Shown here in pieces: positions 50,543 through 58,900 of a DNA stretch of 64,000 nt (position 1 is its first letter; each line of letters begins with the position of its first letter). Source of the DNA: Phycisphaerae bacterium (GTDB taxonomy: Bacteria; Planctomycetota; Phycisphaerae; SM23-33); the NCBI GenBank assembly GCA_009783465.1, contig WRDM01000001.1, positions 62,001 through 126,000 of the forward strand, in the 5' to 3' direction. The translations under genes were made by a program, and so were the position numbers. The notes below the pieces were generated by a model, which was given only the letters and a program-made list of their open reading frames with translations, made no database searches and was not told the origin of the DNA.

Positions 50543-53500
50543 TCACGCCTTCGCCGAGGCCTCTGCTGTCTCGGCCAGCGACGCTTCCTCTTCCTCGTCG
50601 CCCTTCTTCAGGCCGCCCAGGCCTAGTTTGGCGGCCATTTTGTAGAGGATGATGTACAGGCAGGGCACGACGACCAGGGTGAGAATGGTCGCGAACGTCA
50701 GGCCGAAAATCACCGCCACGGCCATGCCCATCCACCATTCGCTGGCTTCGCTTTCCCAGACCATGCGGAGCTGGTGGAAGTCGTAACTCCACCCCAGGGC
50801 GATGGGCACGAGTCCCAGCGAGGTGCAGGCGGCCACCAGCAGCACAGGCCGCAGACGGATCGCGCCCGCTTCGACGCACGCTTCGACAACGTCCATGCCC
50901 TGCCGCTGCAACTGCCGCGTGTAATCCATCAACACGATGCCGTTACGCACGACGATGCCCGTCAAACTCAACACGCCGATGCCCGTCATCATCACGCCAA
51001 ACGGAATGCCCGTCACCAGCAGCCCCAGCAGCACGCCGATCCACGAGAACACCACCGTGATCATGATCACGAACGGCACCGACAGCGTGTTAAACTGCGC
51101 GACCATGATCAGCACGATCAGCACCGCCGACACGATGCCCGCCTTGATGAGGAAGCTGATGGCCTTCTGCATTTCCTCGTCCTGCCCGGCGTAGACGACC
51201 TTGTAATTCATCGGCAGGTCGAGTTTGACCGTCGGCGTCAGCGCGGCTCCGACGAGATTATCCAACGCGATGCGGTTCCGCCGCACCACCTGTCCGTCGT
51301 ACTCCTGCCTGGTGTTCGGCGACGAGAGGAGGCCCGGCGGTTTTGCCGCGATCATCGCGGCGGCCTCGGCGCCCAGCGCCATCTGCTGGGCCAATTTCGC
51401 GTCCACCAGTTTCGGATCGGCCAGGGCCACGTTCAGGCCTCGCAGCAGGGCGTTCTTGAGTTCGGCGGACGGATTGGCGTCGCCGGATTTGAGCATCGCC
51501 TTGACGGCACGGCCGTCCTTGTCCTGCGCGAGGTGTTTGCCGATGCGTTTGGCCAATTCGCTGTCGCCGCGCAGCCCCGCCAGCAGGGCCGGCCAATCGG
51601 TCACGTCGGACTCGATCACGCGGTTTCGGCCATATTTACTGAGGATTTCCTGCACGTCGGCAAGGACGGCGGGAGCGAGTCGCCCCTCGGCGTCGCCGGT
51701 GAGCGTCACCACGCGATTCTGATCCACGCGGTTAATCGTGCCCAGCCCGCCGCTGTAATCGAAGCTGCCGACGGTCGACAGCGGCACCGCCTGGCCGTAC
51801 ATGTTCGGCACGCGAAGCCGGAGAATATCCGGGATGTTCTCGCGCTGGGCCTCGGGCAAACGCACGGTGATGTCGTACTCGTCGTTATACAAGTGGTACG
51901 TGCCCACCGTGGTGCCGTAAATCGACGTCTTCAAGAAGTTGCCGATCGTCGCCGTGTCCACGCCCGCCATTCGCGCGCGGTCGCGGTCGACGCGGAACAC
52001 CAGCTCCGGACGGGTCAACTCCATGTCACTGCGTAGATTCACCAGGCCGGGCACGTTCAGAATCATCGCGCGGGCCCGGTTGTTGAGTTTTTCGAGTTCC
52101 TTGAGATCCTCGCCGATCAGGCGGACAGTGACGGCGGCGCCGGTGGGCGGTCCCATGGCCTGTTTTTCCACCTTGATCTCGGCGCCGGTAATGTCGGTCA
52201 GCTCGGCGCGAATCTCCGCGACCGTGTCCGAGGAGGACTTGCTGCGGTGCTCGAATTCCGGGAAGACCAGCGAGATGTTGCCTTCGTGAGGCCCGCCAAG
52301 CCCGCCGCCGAACATGATCACGTCGCCGCCGCCCGTGGTCGCGCCAAGGTTCGACACGACGTTCTCCATCTCGCCGCCAGGATTGTCCTTCGTGATCAGC
52401 CGGCCCATCAGCCGACGCTCGATGTCCATGGCGATCGCGTCGGTCTGCGCCAACGTCGTGCCCTGAGGCCCGCGAATGTTAATCACCGCGTTCTTGGGAT
52501 CCAGGTCCGGGAAGAATTCCACACCGTGGCCCTTCTTGCCGTACAGCATGCCCATGCCCATCAACAGCAGCACGCACAGCCCCAACGCCGTCCATCGATG
52601 ATTGATCGCCAGCCGAAGGAACCGCCGATAACTGCGAAGGATCGGGCCGTTGCCGTGACCCTCCTCCGCCCTGCCGGGAATGACCGTGCAAATCACCGGA
52701 CTGACCACCAGCGCCACGAACAAACTCGACAGCAGCGCGATGATGATCGTGATGGGAATGTACTTGAAGAAGCTGCCCACGATGCCCGGCCAGAAGACCA
52801 TCGGGAAGAACGCGGCGCAGATCGTCAGCGTGGAGGTGATGACCGGCCAGGCGACTTCCTCGCAGGCTTCCCGGGCGGCCTGGAAGCGTTTCTTGCCCAT
52901 TTGCATGTGCCGGTAGATGTTTTCGACGATGACGACGGCGTCGTCGACGAGCATGCCCACCGACAGGATCAGGCTGAAGAGCACCACCATGTTCAGCGTG
53001 ATGCCCATCAGTTCCAACACGGCGAAGGTCATGAACAGCGACAGCGGCACGGCCAGGGCGGCCACCAGACTCGCACGCACGCCGATCGCGACCAGCATGA
53101 CCAGGATGACCAGGATCAAGGCCGTGATGATGTGGTTTTCCAGCTCCGCGACCATCTCCCGGATGTCGTCGGAGCGGTCCATCGTGTAGGTGAAGCTCAC
53201 GGCCTGCGGGACGTATTGTTTGCCTTCCTCGACCACCATCTTGACGCCGTCGATGATGTCGATGATGTTCGCGCCCACGCGTTTCTGCACGGCGATGGTG
53301 AGGCTGGACTCGCCGTTGAGTCGGCTGACCGTCTCGCGGTCCTTGAACGTGTCCACCACGCGAGCAACGTCCAGGAGGAAAATCTGCCGCCCGTTGCGGT
53401 TGGCGATTGGGATGTTGGTGATGTCCTTGGCGTCCTTGAACTCGGCCGGGATGCGGACGTTGAACTTCGTGCCAGGCGTCGCCAGCCCGCCGGCGGAGAT

Positions 53501-54136
53501 GTTCACGTGCTCGCTGGGGATCAGCGACATGACCTCCGGGATCGTCAGCCCGTAGAAGGCCAGCCGGTCGGGATCGACCTCGATGCGGATTTCCGGCTCC
53601 AGCCCGCCCAGCACACTGACGCTGAGCACGCCGGGCACGTTCTGTTCGATGGCATCCTTGAGCCGGTCGCCGATGTCCTTGAGCATCACCGGCGAAATCG
53701 GCCCGGAGATGTTCATGTAGAGGATCGGGAATTCCGACACGTTGATTTCGCGCACGATGGGGCTTTCGGCGTCGAAGGGCAGGTCGCCCTTGGCCTGATC
53801 CACCTTGTCGCGCACGTATTGAAGGGCGTCCTCGATGCGGATGTCCGGGTTGAATTCCACCTGGACCATCGACATGCCTTCGGCGCTGGTGGAGCGAACC
53901 TCCTTGACGCCTTTGATGCCGGTGAGCTTCTTCTCGATCTTCTGCGTGACGGAGCTTTCAATGTCCGCCGGCGAAACGCCGTGATGGGGCGTCATCACCA
54001 GCACCAGCGGAATCGGCACGTCCGGCGCGCTCTCGCGAGGCAGCGTCACATAACTGAACACGCCCGCCAGCGAAATCAACAGCACCAGCACAGCCACCGT
54101 GATACGGTTCTTCAGACTATAGGTGGATACAATCAT
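50543..54136 (-). CDS. RND-family efflux transporter
   Basis: This 1197-residue protein has twelve predicted TM helices, an N-terminal LKNRITVAVLVLLISLAGV, two porter regions, and the proton-relay motif GMLVDDAVVIVENIY in TM4. It is about 150 residues longer than usual, with an Ala/Lys-rich helical insertion in the second periplasmic region (about 855-960; KHLAQDKDGRAVKAML). It exports hydrophobic compounds together with the membrane-fusion protein encoded upstream. No outer-membrane channel gene is present in the window. Confidence 0.92.
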   Translation of the reverse strand: MIVSTYSLKNRITVAVLVLLISLAGVFSYVTLPRESAPDVPIPLVLVMTPHHGVSPADIESSVTQKIEKKLTGIKGVKEVRSTSAEGMSMVQVEFNPDIRIEDALQYVRDKVDQAKGDLPFDAESPIVREINVSEFPILYMNISGPISPVMLKDIGDRLKDAIEQNVPGVLSVSVLGGLEPEIRIEVDPDRLAFYGLTIPEVMSLIPSEHVNISAGGLATPGTKFNVRIPAEFKDAKDITNIPIANRNGRQIFLLDVARVVDTFKDRETVSRLNGESSLTIAVQKRVGANIIDIIDGVKMVVEEGKQYVPQAVSFTYTMDRSDDIREMVAELENHIITALILVILVMLVAIGVRASLVAALAVPLSLFMTFAVLELMGITLNMVVLFSLILSVGMLVDDAVVIVENIYRHMQMGKKRFQAAREACEEVAWPVITSTLTICAAFFPMVFWPGIVGSFFKYIPITIIIALLSSLFVALVVSPVICTVIPGRAEEGHGNGPILRSYRRFLRLAINHRWTALGLCVLLLMGMGMLYGKKGHGVEFFPDLDPKNAVINIRGPQGTTLAQTDAIAMDIERRLMGRLITKDNPGGEMENVVSNLGATTGGGDVIMFGGGLGGPHEGNISLVFPEFEHRSKSSSDTVAEIRAELTDITGAEIKVEKQAMGPPTGAAVTVRLIGEDLKELEKLNNRARAMILNVPGLVNLRSDMELTRPELVFRVDRDRARMAGVDTATIGNFLKTSIYGTTVGTYHLYNDEYDITVRLPEAQRENIPDILRLRVPNMYGQAVPLSTVGSFDYSGGLGTINRVDQNRVVTLTGDAEGRLAPAVLADVQEILSKYGRNRVIESDVTDWPALLAGLRGDSELAKRIGKHLAQDKDGRAVKAMLKSGDANPSAELKNALLRGLNVALADPKLVDAKLAQQMALGAEAAAMIAAKPPGLLSSPNTRQEYDGQVVRRNRIALDNLVGAALTPTVKLDLPMNYKVVYAGQDEEMQKAISFLIKAGIVSAVLIVLIMVAQFNTLSVPFVIMITVVFSWIGVLLGLLVTGIPFGVMMTGIGVLSLTGIVVRNGIVLMDYTRQLQRQGMDVVEACVEAGAIRLRPVLLVAACTSLGLVPIALGWSYDFHQLRMVWESEASEWWMGMAVAVIFGLTFATILTLVVVPCLYIILYKMAAKLGLGGLKKGDEEEEASLAETAEASAKA

Positions 54137-54193
54137 CGTATTTTCTCGGAAACAGGGTAAAAACTTACCGTTCGTTCGAGGGAACCGCTTTTC

Positions 54194-54231
54194 GTTAACT
54201 GGTTGACTAGTTAACTAGTCAACCAGTTAAC
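54194..54231. repeat. Perfect 38-bp palindrome between MFP and RND genes
   Basis: GTTAACTGGTTGACTAGTTA followed by its exact continuation forms a perfect palindrome centred on TTAA. The arms are made of TTAACTNG-like 8-mers. It ends five bases from the MFP stop. Confidence 0.85.
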
Positions 54232-54235
54232 TAAG

Positions 54236-55654
54236 CTACGGCTTTATGCCGCCCGTGATGCGGATTTCCTGGCCATCGGAGACATAGCGGTTGCCTTGCG
54301 GCAGGATCAGCATGTCGCCGTCTGACAGGCCGCTGAGAACCTGAACGTCCTTTTGCCCGCTGAACATGCCCAGTGTGACGACCCGCTGCCGGGCCGTCGC
54401 GATCAGGTGGCCGTCGGCGTTTTTGCGGACGCCCTCCGCCACGAACACCGCCTTGGCGCTCTCCATGGGGATCACGGCGTCGAGCGGGATGCGGATGAGT
54501 TGGTCCAGCACGCGTCGCGTCAGCCGGACCGTGACCATCTGCCCGCTGTAGAGATCGCTGTCGGTGTTGGGGATGGACAATTCCATCCGCGTCGTGTGGG
54601 CGTTGCTGTCGGCAATGCGACTGATGTAGGTAATGGTGGCCTCAATCCGCCGCGGCTGAGGCGAGCCGAACGTGTTGATCAGCACTTCGTGCTTCTGTCC
54701 GACGGCGTAGGCGGGCACGTCCTGTTCGGGGATGTCGATGGCCACCTTGACCGTCGAGAGGTCGACGATGGTGCACAGCGACATGCCCGGCGAGAGCAGG
54801 TCGCCCACGACGATGTCGCGCCCGACGCCGGCCTCGCTCAGCGGCCCGTCCACGATGCCGTCCACCGGCGCCTTGATGACCGCCCGCGCCAGCCGCGCCC
54901 GCAACGCGATCAGCCCCGCGTTGGCTTTGTCCACGGCCGCCTTGCTGGCCTCCAGACCCGCCTTGCCGCCCTCCAAGGCCGCCTTGCCGCCCTGAACGGC
55001 CGCCTCGCTGGCCTCCAAGGCCGTCTCCGACGCGTTCACCTCGAAAATCCGCGCCGCGTTCTTGCTGTGCAACTCCTTCACCCGCTCCAGATCCAGCCGG
55101 TCGAACGCAACCTTCGCCTCCAGCCCGCGAACGTTCGCCTCGTACCCGCCGATGGCGGCCTCCTGAACCTTAATGCCCGCCTCCAACGCCCGGATGTCCG
55201 CCTCGAGGGCGAGAATCTCCGCGTCGATAAACTCCGTGTCCAGCGTGGCTAACGGCTCGCCCGCCTTCACGGTGTCGCCTTTTTTCTTCGGCAGCGTCAC
55301 CACCGTGCCGGAAACCTCCGCGGCGATACTCACCATCGCGTTGGGCGTCACCGTGCCGCTCTGCTCGTACACGTCGCGAAGCTCGCCCGCGTCGGGGCCG
55401 CCCGGAAGAATCGTCCGAATGGCCGACACCTCGACATTCACCGGCGGCAACGGAATCAACTTCATGTCGCTGTCCCGGTCCGGGATGAGGCTGATGCCAT
55501 ACACCCCCCCCGCCGCCGCGCACAGAATGAGCAGCGGCAACAATTTCCTGACCATCGGCCAAAACCCGCGCTTCGGCGGGGCCTGGAATGGAACTTTCTC
55601 CGATCGCACGGGAGGAACATTCTTCGGGACATCCGTTTCCACTGTCTGACTCAT
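54236..55654 (-). CDS. RND efflux membrane-fusion protein (AcrA/HlyD type)
   Basis: This 472-residue protein has a cytoplasmic N-terminus, one TM (KLLPLLILCAAAGGVYGI), a lipoyl/barrel half-domain (EVSGTVVTLPKKKGDTVKAG), a long coiled coil (about 145-250, with tandem Glu/Ala/Lys repeats such as EASEAAVQGGKAALEGGKAG), and the matching second half-domain. It bridges the RND pump to an outer-membrane channel. It lies between tetR and the pump in one operon. Confidence 0.9.
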   Translation of the reverse strand: MSQTVETDVPKNVPPVRSEKVPFQAPPKRGFWPMVRKLLPLLILCAAAGGVYGISLIPDRDSDMKLIPLPPVNVEVSAIRTILPGGPDAGELRDVYEQSGTVTPNAMVSIAAEVSGTVVTLPKKKGDTVKAGEPLATLDTEFIDAEILALEADIRALEAGIKVQEAAIGGYEANVRGLEAKVAFDRLDLERVKELHSKNAARIFEVNASETALEASEAAVQGGKAALEGGKAGLEASKAAVDKANAGLIALRARLARAVIKAPVDGIVDGPLSEAGVGRDIVVGDLLSPGMSLCTIVDLSTVKVAIDIPEQDVPAYAVGQKHEVLINTFGSPQPRRIEATITYISRIADSNAHTTRMELSIPNTDSDLYSGQMVTVRLTRRVLDQLIRIPLDAVIPMESAKAVFVAEGVRKNADGHLIATARQRVVTLGMFSGQKDVQVLSGLSDGDMLILPQGNRYVSDGQEIRITGGIKP

Positions 55655-55736
55655 ACCATACCTCGTTGAAACCCCGCCGATACCGGCCAGGGCAATCGCG
55701 TTTACGTTTCGCAGCCTTTTCGCAAAAAACCGTTTG

Positions 55737-55842
55737 AGACGGTTAGGCTGTTAGACTGTTAGGGAGAGGCTTATGATGCCTTCGGCCCAATGATGCATAA
55801 GCCGGCGCCTAACCGTCTAATCGTCTAACAGCCTAACAGTCT
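55737..55842. repeat. TGTTAG-family palindrome between TetR and MFP genes
   Basis: AGACGGTTAGGCTGTTAGAC pairs with GTCTAACAGCCTAACAGTCT-type sequence; inner GAGAGGCTTATG pairs with CATAAGCCGGC. The end of the TetR frame (LLGC, TAG) is encoded by the right arm. Confidence 0.8.
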
Positions 55843-56499
55843 TTCTTCTCTCGGCGACGTCAGGCCGGCCATCACGGCCTTTTTTAGTCCTGCCACAAAG
55901 GATTCATCCACCGTCATCCGTGCGTCCAGAAGCGCCTGGAGCATGATGCCGTCAAATACCGCCAATATCAGCGACGATGCCGCCCGTGACTGCACCTGCG
56001 GCTGAAAATCGCCCGAAGCCACCCCTTCCTCAATCACCGCCGCGATCTTGGTCCGCCAATGGCTGTACGTCGCGCCGAAATCCTCAGCCAGGTCGTCCTG
56101 CTCGCCACGGGCCGCCGTCGCCCAGAACTCCAGGATCAACTTGCCCATCCGCGTGCGCTCGTGAAGCTGGGAATACCACAAATCCAGTATCTTCTGGATC
56201 TTGTCCGGCGCCGAACCCTGGCAGTCCAGCTCCGCCTCGGCGTCCGCATAACTCTTCGGCATATCCTCAAGAAAAACTGCACGAAACAACTCGTGCTTGC
56301 TTTTAAAATAGTTGTAAATGCTCCCTTTAGCGATGCGGGCCTCCTCCGCCACCGCCTCCATGGTGGCCGCGGCAAACCCGTGCGCCTCAAACACCTTCTT
56401 GGCGGCGTCGAGAATCTCCTTCCGCCTCGTCGCCAGCCGCTCACTCACCGCCACAGCCGCTTTCATACGTCGCTCCAGTGGTATATCGTCATCATCCAC
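55825..56499 (-). CDS. TetR-family transcriptional regulator
   Basis: This 224-residue protein has an N-terminal HTH (ILDAAKKVFEAHGFAAATM, then EARIAKGSIYNYFKSKHEL) and a C-terminal ligand-binding domain. It is the first gene of the efflux operon, with a palindromic operator overlapping its own promoter at 56505-56533, so it probably represses the operon until an exported compound binds. The last four residues LLGC and the stop come from the TGTTAG palindrome. Confidence 0.88.
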   Translation of the reverse strand: MDDDDIPLERRMKAAVAVSERLATRRKEILDAAKKVFEAHGFAAATMEAVAEEARIAKGSIYNYFKSKHELFRAVFLEDMPKSYADAEAELDCQGSAPDKIQKILDLWYSQLHERTRMGKLILEFWATAARGEQDDLAEDFGATYSHWRTKIAAVIEEGVASGDFQPQVQSRAASSLILAVFDGIMLQALLDARMTVDESFVAGLKKAVMAGLTSPREERLLGC

Positions 56500-56504
56500 G
56501 GCAC

Positions 56505-56533
56505 ATATTACATATGACTGACCAGTCAGTCAA
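56505..56533 (-). promoter_or_regulatory. Efflux operon promoter with TetR operator
   Basis: On the minus strand TTGACT (56533-56528) and TAATAT (56510-56505) are 17 bp apart. The 18-bp inverted repeat TGACTGAC-CA-GTCAGTCA (56515-56532) covers the spacer and -35 box. Confidence 0.8.
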
Positions 56534-56960
56534 TAAAATTTATGATAAGAAAATCATGACGGGGTGAACGCCCTGCCGGAATGCCCAAGGCCATCGCTCC
56601 CATGTCTTCCTGCCATCATCGTGCCTTTTCGCGTACGGCGACGTTGCATCGCAGGGGCTGACCGCCCCCGCAAGCGCGATGTATCCTTCGCGAATGACCG
56701 AATGCACAGATAAATTTGGCGAGATGGCTTGCATGTCCAATCATTTTCTCCGAACAGCCCGCCTATAATGCGGCATCCGAAAGGGAGTTTCACGCGTCGG
56801 GGTGCAAACGTCGGCCGAGGTTCGGGCCAGCGGGGCGGTCATGCTCGCGGTGATGCTTTCCGTGCGCGCGTTCGCGCGACACGGGGGCGTCTTTCGTCAT
56901 GTTTCCGGGATTTTATGAAGCGTTTTCGGGGAATTTGCCTTGGAATTTTCAGGGGGCGAT
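56534..56960 (+). other. Gene-free region upstream of sugar transferase
   Basis: No convincing gene is seen. A TATAAT at 56764-56769 may be the -10 of the sugar transferase transcript, which would have a leader of about 190 nt. No palindrome of the common families was found here. Confidence 0.5.
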
Positions 56961-57614
56961 ATGCCGGATCCGGTCACGTTGGTTGCGGTGGGTGGGCTGT
57001 TGGGTCTGACGGCCCATTTGGCCCGGCGGTATTTTGAGTTCGCCAAGGCCGTCGTGGACGTCGTGCTGGGCGTGGTGGCGTTGGTGTTGTTCGGGCCTCT
57101 GATGGGGCTATGCGCCGTGCTCATCAAATGGTCCGACGGCGGTCCGGTGATTTACACGCAGATTCGTGTCGGCAAGGGCGGGCGGCTGTTTCGGCTGTAC
57201 AAGATGCGGACCATGTACGTCGACGCCGAGAGCCGCACCGGCGCCGTCTGGGCCCGCCATCGCGACCCGCGCATCCTGCCGATGTGCCGCTGGATGCGGC
57301 TAAGCCACGTCGACGAGTTGCCGCAACTGATCAACGTGATCAAAGGCGAAATGTCGCTGGTGGGTCCCAGGCCCGAGCGGCCTGAAATACTGGACGAACT
57401 GGAAAAGGTTTACCCCGACGTGCGTCGTCGCCTGGCGGTTCGGCCTGGAATCACGGGCCTGGCGCAGGTCACCAACGGGTACGACACGAGCGTTGAGGGG
57501 TTTCGTCACAAGCTGCGCTGCGACCTGGAATACATCGAGCGCCGGCGGTGGAGCCTGGAGATACGGATCCTGGCGGCTACGTTATCCAAGTTCCACGATC
57601 GTTCGGCCAAGTGA
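56961..57614 (+). CDS. Undecaprenyl-phosphate sugar transferase (bacterial sugar transferase family)
   Basis: This 217-residue protein has one N-terminal TM (VVDVVLGVVALVLFGP) and then the conserved catalytic core: KWSDGGPVIYTQIRVGKGG, LYKMRTMY, LSHVDELPQLINVIKGEMSLVGPRPERPE and RPGITGLAQV. Such enzymes place the first sugar phosphate of an exopolysaccharide repeat on the lipid carrier. The start at 56961 follows a GGGGG site. It precedes a PEP-CTERM protein, a common association in exopolysaccharide loci. Confidence 0.88.
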   Translation: MPDPVTLVAVGGLLGLTAHLARRYFEFAKAVVDVVLGVVALVLFGPLMGLCAVLIKWSDGGPVIYTQIRVGKGGRLFRLYKMRTMYVDAESRTGAVWARHRDPRILPMCRWMRLSHVDELPQLINVIKGEMSLVGPRPERPEILDELEKVYPDVRRRLAVRPGITGLAQVTNGYDTSVEGFRHKLRCDLEYIERRRWSLEIRILAATLSKFHDRSAK

Positions 57615-57788
57615 CGGAGTTCGCGGTGCACGCGTGCAAAGGAGGTGCGGTCATGAAATGTTTCCGCGGGGGTTTCGGGAACTGGCTCGCCGCCGGCGCC
57701 CGCGCGGAATGTCGCCCATATGGGGCGGTATCGTCATCAGGGCAACGGCAGCCAACAGCTTCCCCAGGAAGGAAAGGACGGAATCATC

Positions 57789-58772
57789 ATGAAGTGCCTC
57801 ACATGGGTTCTTGTGACTGGCCTGGCGCTGACGACGGCGGGCGCGGGCGCGGTGACGTTCAATGAGCCGTACACAGGCCCGCTGAAATTCAAATTCGCCA
57901 ACTACGAGTCCAGCCGGATTTACTTCGGCCCGGACGGCACGTACACGGCCACGAGCGGCCCGGACGGCCTGACGCTGACGGATCTCAAGGAGACGGCCTG
58001 GGTGCCGGGCGTGACAAGCTTTGGTTCGATCGCCCCGCCGGGCGGCATACCCGGTGAAGACACGTGGGGGCTTTTCGAATGCACCTCGATTTACGGTCAG
58101 GACCCGGTCACGGGGCAGTACAACGTCGTGCTGTGGGAGAAGGGCAATCCGGGCCCGGACATTGTCGCGATGTTCTACGGCGTCGTGGACATGCAGGTGA
58201 CGTTGACGACTCGCCCGGACGGGCTTGTCCAGCAGGAGATCTGGGCGGCGGGCGATTTGAAGATGGACATGTACGAGGTGCCCAACGCGTCGGCGATTTT
58301 AAACGCTCCGACGGCCCGCACGGCGGCAGACCAGTATCCGCTGTGGACGGTGGGCGAGCCGATCCTTCGCGGCGCGGCCATCGAAAATCAGATTGATTTT
58401 CCGACGCCGCCCGAATCGGGCATGAAGTATTGGTCCAAGGTCATTCTGGACCCGCAGGCTGGCAGCGTGGTCAGCCGGTCGGCCATCGAGGGCACCGCCA
58501 AGCTGTTCGTCGAATGGTACGGCGGCTCGGCGTTCCAGCAGTTTTCGATCTCGGGGCCTGACCTGGAATTCACCACGCATCTGTATGGAAACGACACGAA
58601 GTTCGACTGGACGATGAGTTCGGACGACCCGGCCTTCGGCGGGGCCAATCCGCCGCCGACACCGCCGCAACCACCCCAGCCGACCGTGATCCCTGAACCG
58701 ATCACGATGATGGGCCTGCTCCTGGCGGCCGCCGGCGCAGGCAACTACCTCCGCCGGCGCACGGCGACGTAG
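57789..58772 (+). CDS. PEP-CTERM anchored extracellular protein
   Basis: This 327-residue protein has a signal peptide (MKCLTWVLVTGLALTTAGAG). The body is beta-rich with no enzyme motif. A proline-rich linker (NPPPTPPQPPQPTV) leads to a PEP-CTERM tail: VIPEPIT, hydrophobic GLLLAAAGAG and terminal RRRTAT. It should be processed by an exosortase, which is not in the window. AAGGACGG precedes the start. Another ATG with AAGGAGG lies upstream at 57653 but opens only a short frame overlapping this gene. Confidence 0.85.
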   Translation: MKCLTWVLVTGLALTTAGAGAVTFNEPYTGPLKFKFANYESSRIYFGPDGTYTATSGPDGLTLTDLKETAWVPGVTSFGSIAPPGGIPGEDTWGLFECTSIYGQDPVTGQYNVVLWEKGNPGPDIVAMFYGVVDMQVTLTTRPDGLVQQEIWAAGDLKMDMYEVPNASAILNAPTARTAADQYPLWTVGEPILRGAAIENQIDFPTPPESGMKYWSKVILDPQAGSVVSRSAIEGTAKLFVEWYGGSAFQQFSISGPDLEFTTHLYGNDTKFDWTMSSDDPAFGGANPPPTPPQPPQPTVIPEPITMMGLLLAAAGAGNYLRRRTAT

Positions 58773-58783
58773 TCGAAATGACG

Positions 58784-58884
58784 TGGATGTGGCTTGCCGG
58801 TTTGCGCTGCAAAACGCTCCTGACGACAAGACTACGTTTTGTCGTCAGGAGCGTTTTGCAGCGCAAACCGGCAAGCCACATCCA
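58784..58884. repeat. TTTGCG-family palindrome with perfect 46-bp stem
   Basis: TGGATGTGGCTTGCCGGTTT, then GCGCTGCAAAACGC and TCCTGACGACAA, is followed by a 9-base loop and the exact complement. It sits between the convergent PEP-CTERM and ffh genes. It is the longest uninterrupted stem in the window. Confidence 0.92.
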
Positions 58885-58900
58885 TGTCAACCGTTTGTCG

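Noticed and set aside
57653-57865. Short frame MKCFRGGF... with a good ribosome site upstream of the PEP-CTERM gene
   Set aside because: It runs out of frame over the start of the PEP-CTERM gene, has Arg/Gly-rich composition and no family resemblance. Possibly a leader peptide, but nothing supports it beyond the AAGGAGG.
9429-58884. All palindromes being ordinary rho-independent terminators
   Set aside because: Most have long loops or arms far beyond terminator size and no T run. Several sit inside operons, and one lies inside hemB. Ordinary terminators (27722, 23806, 60701) look different.
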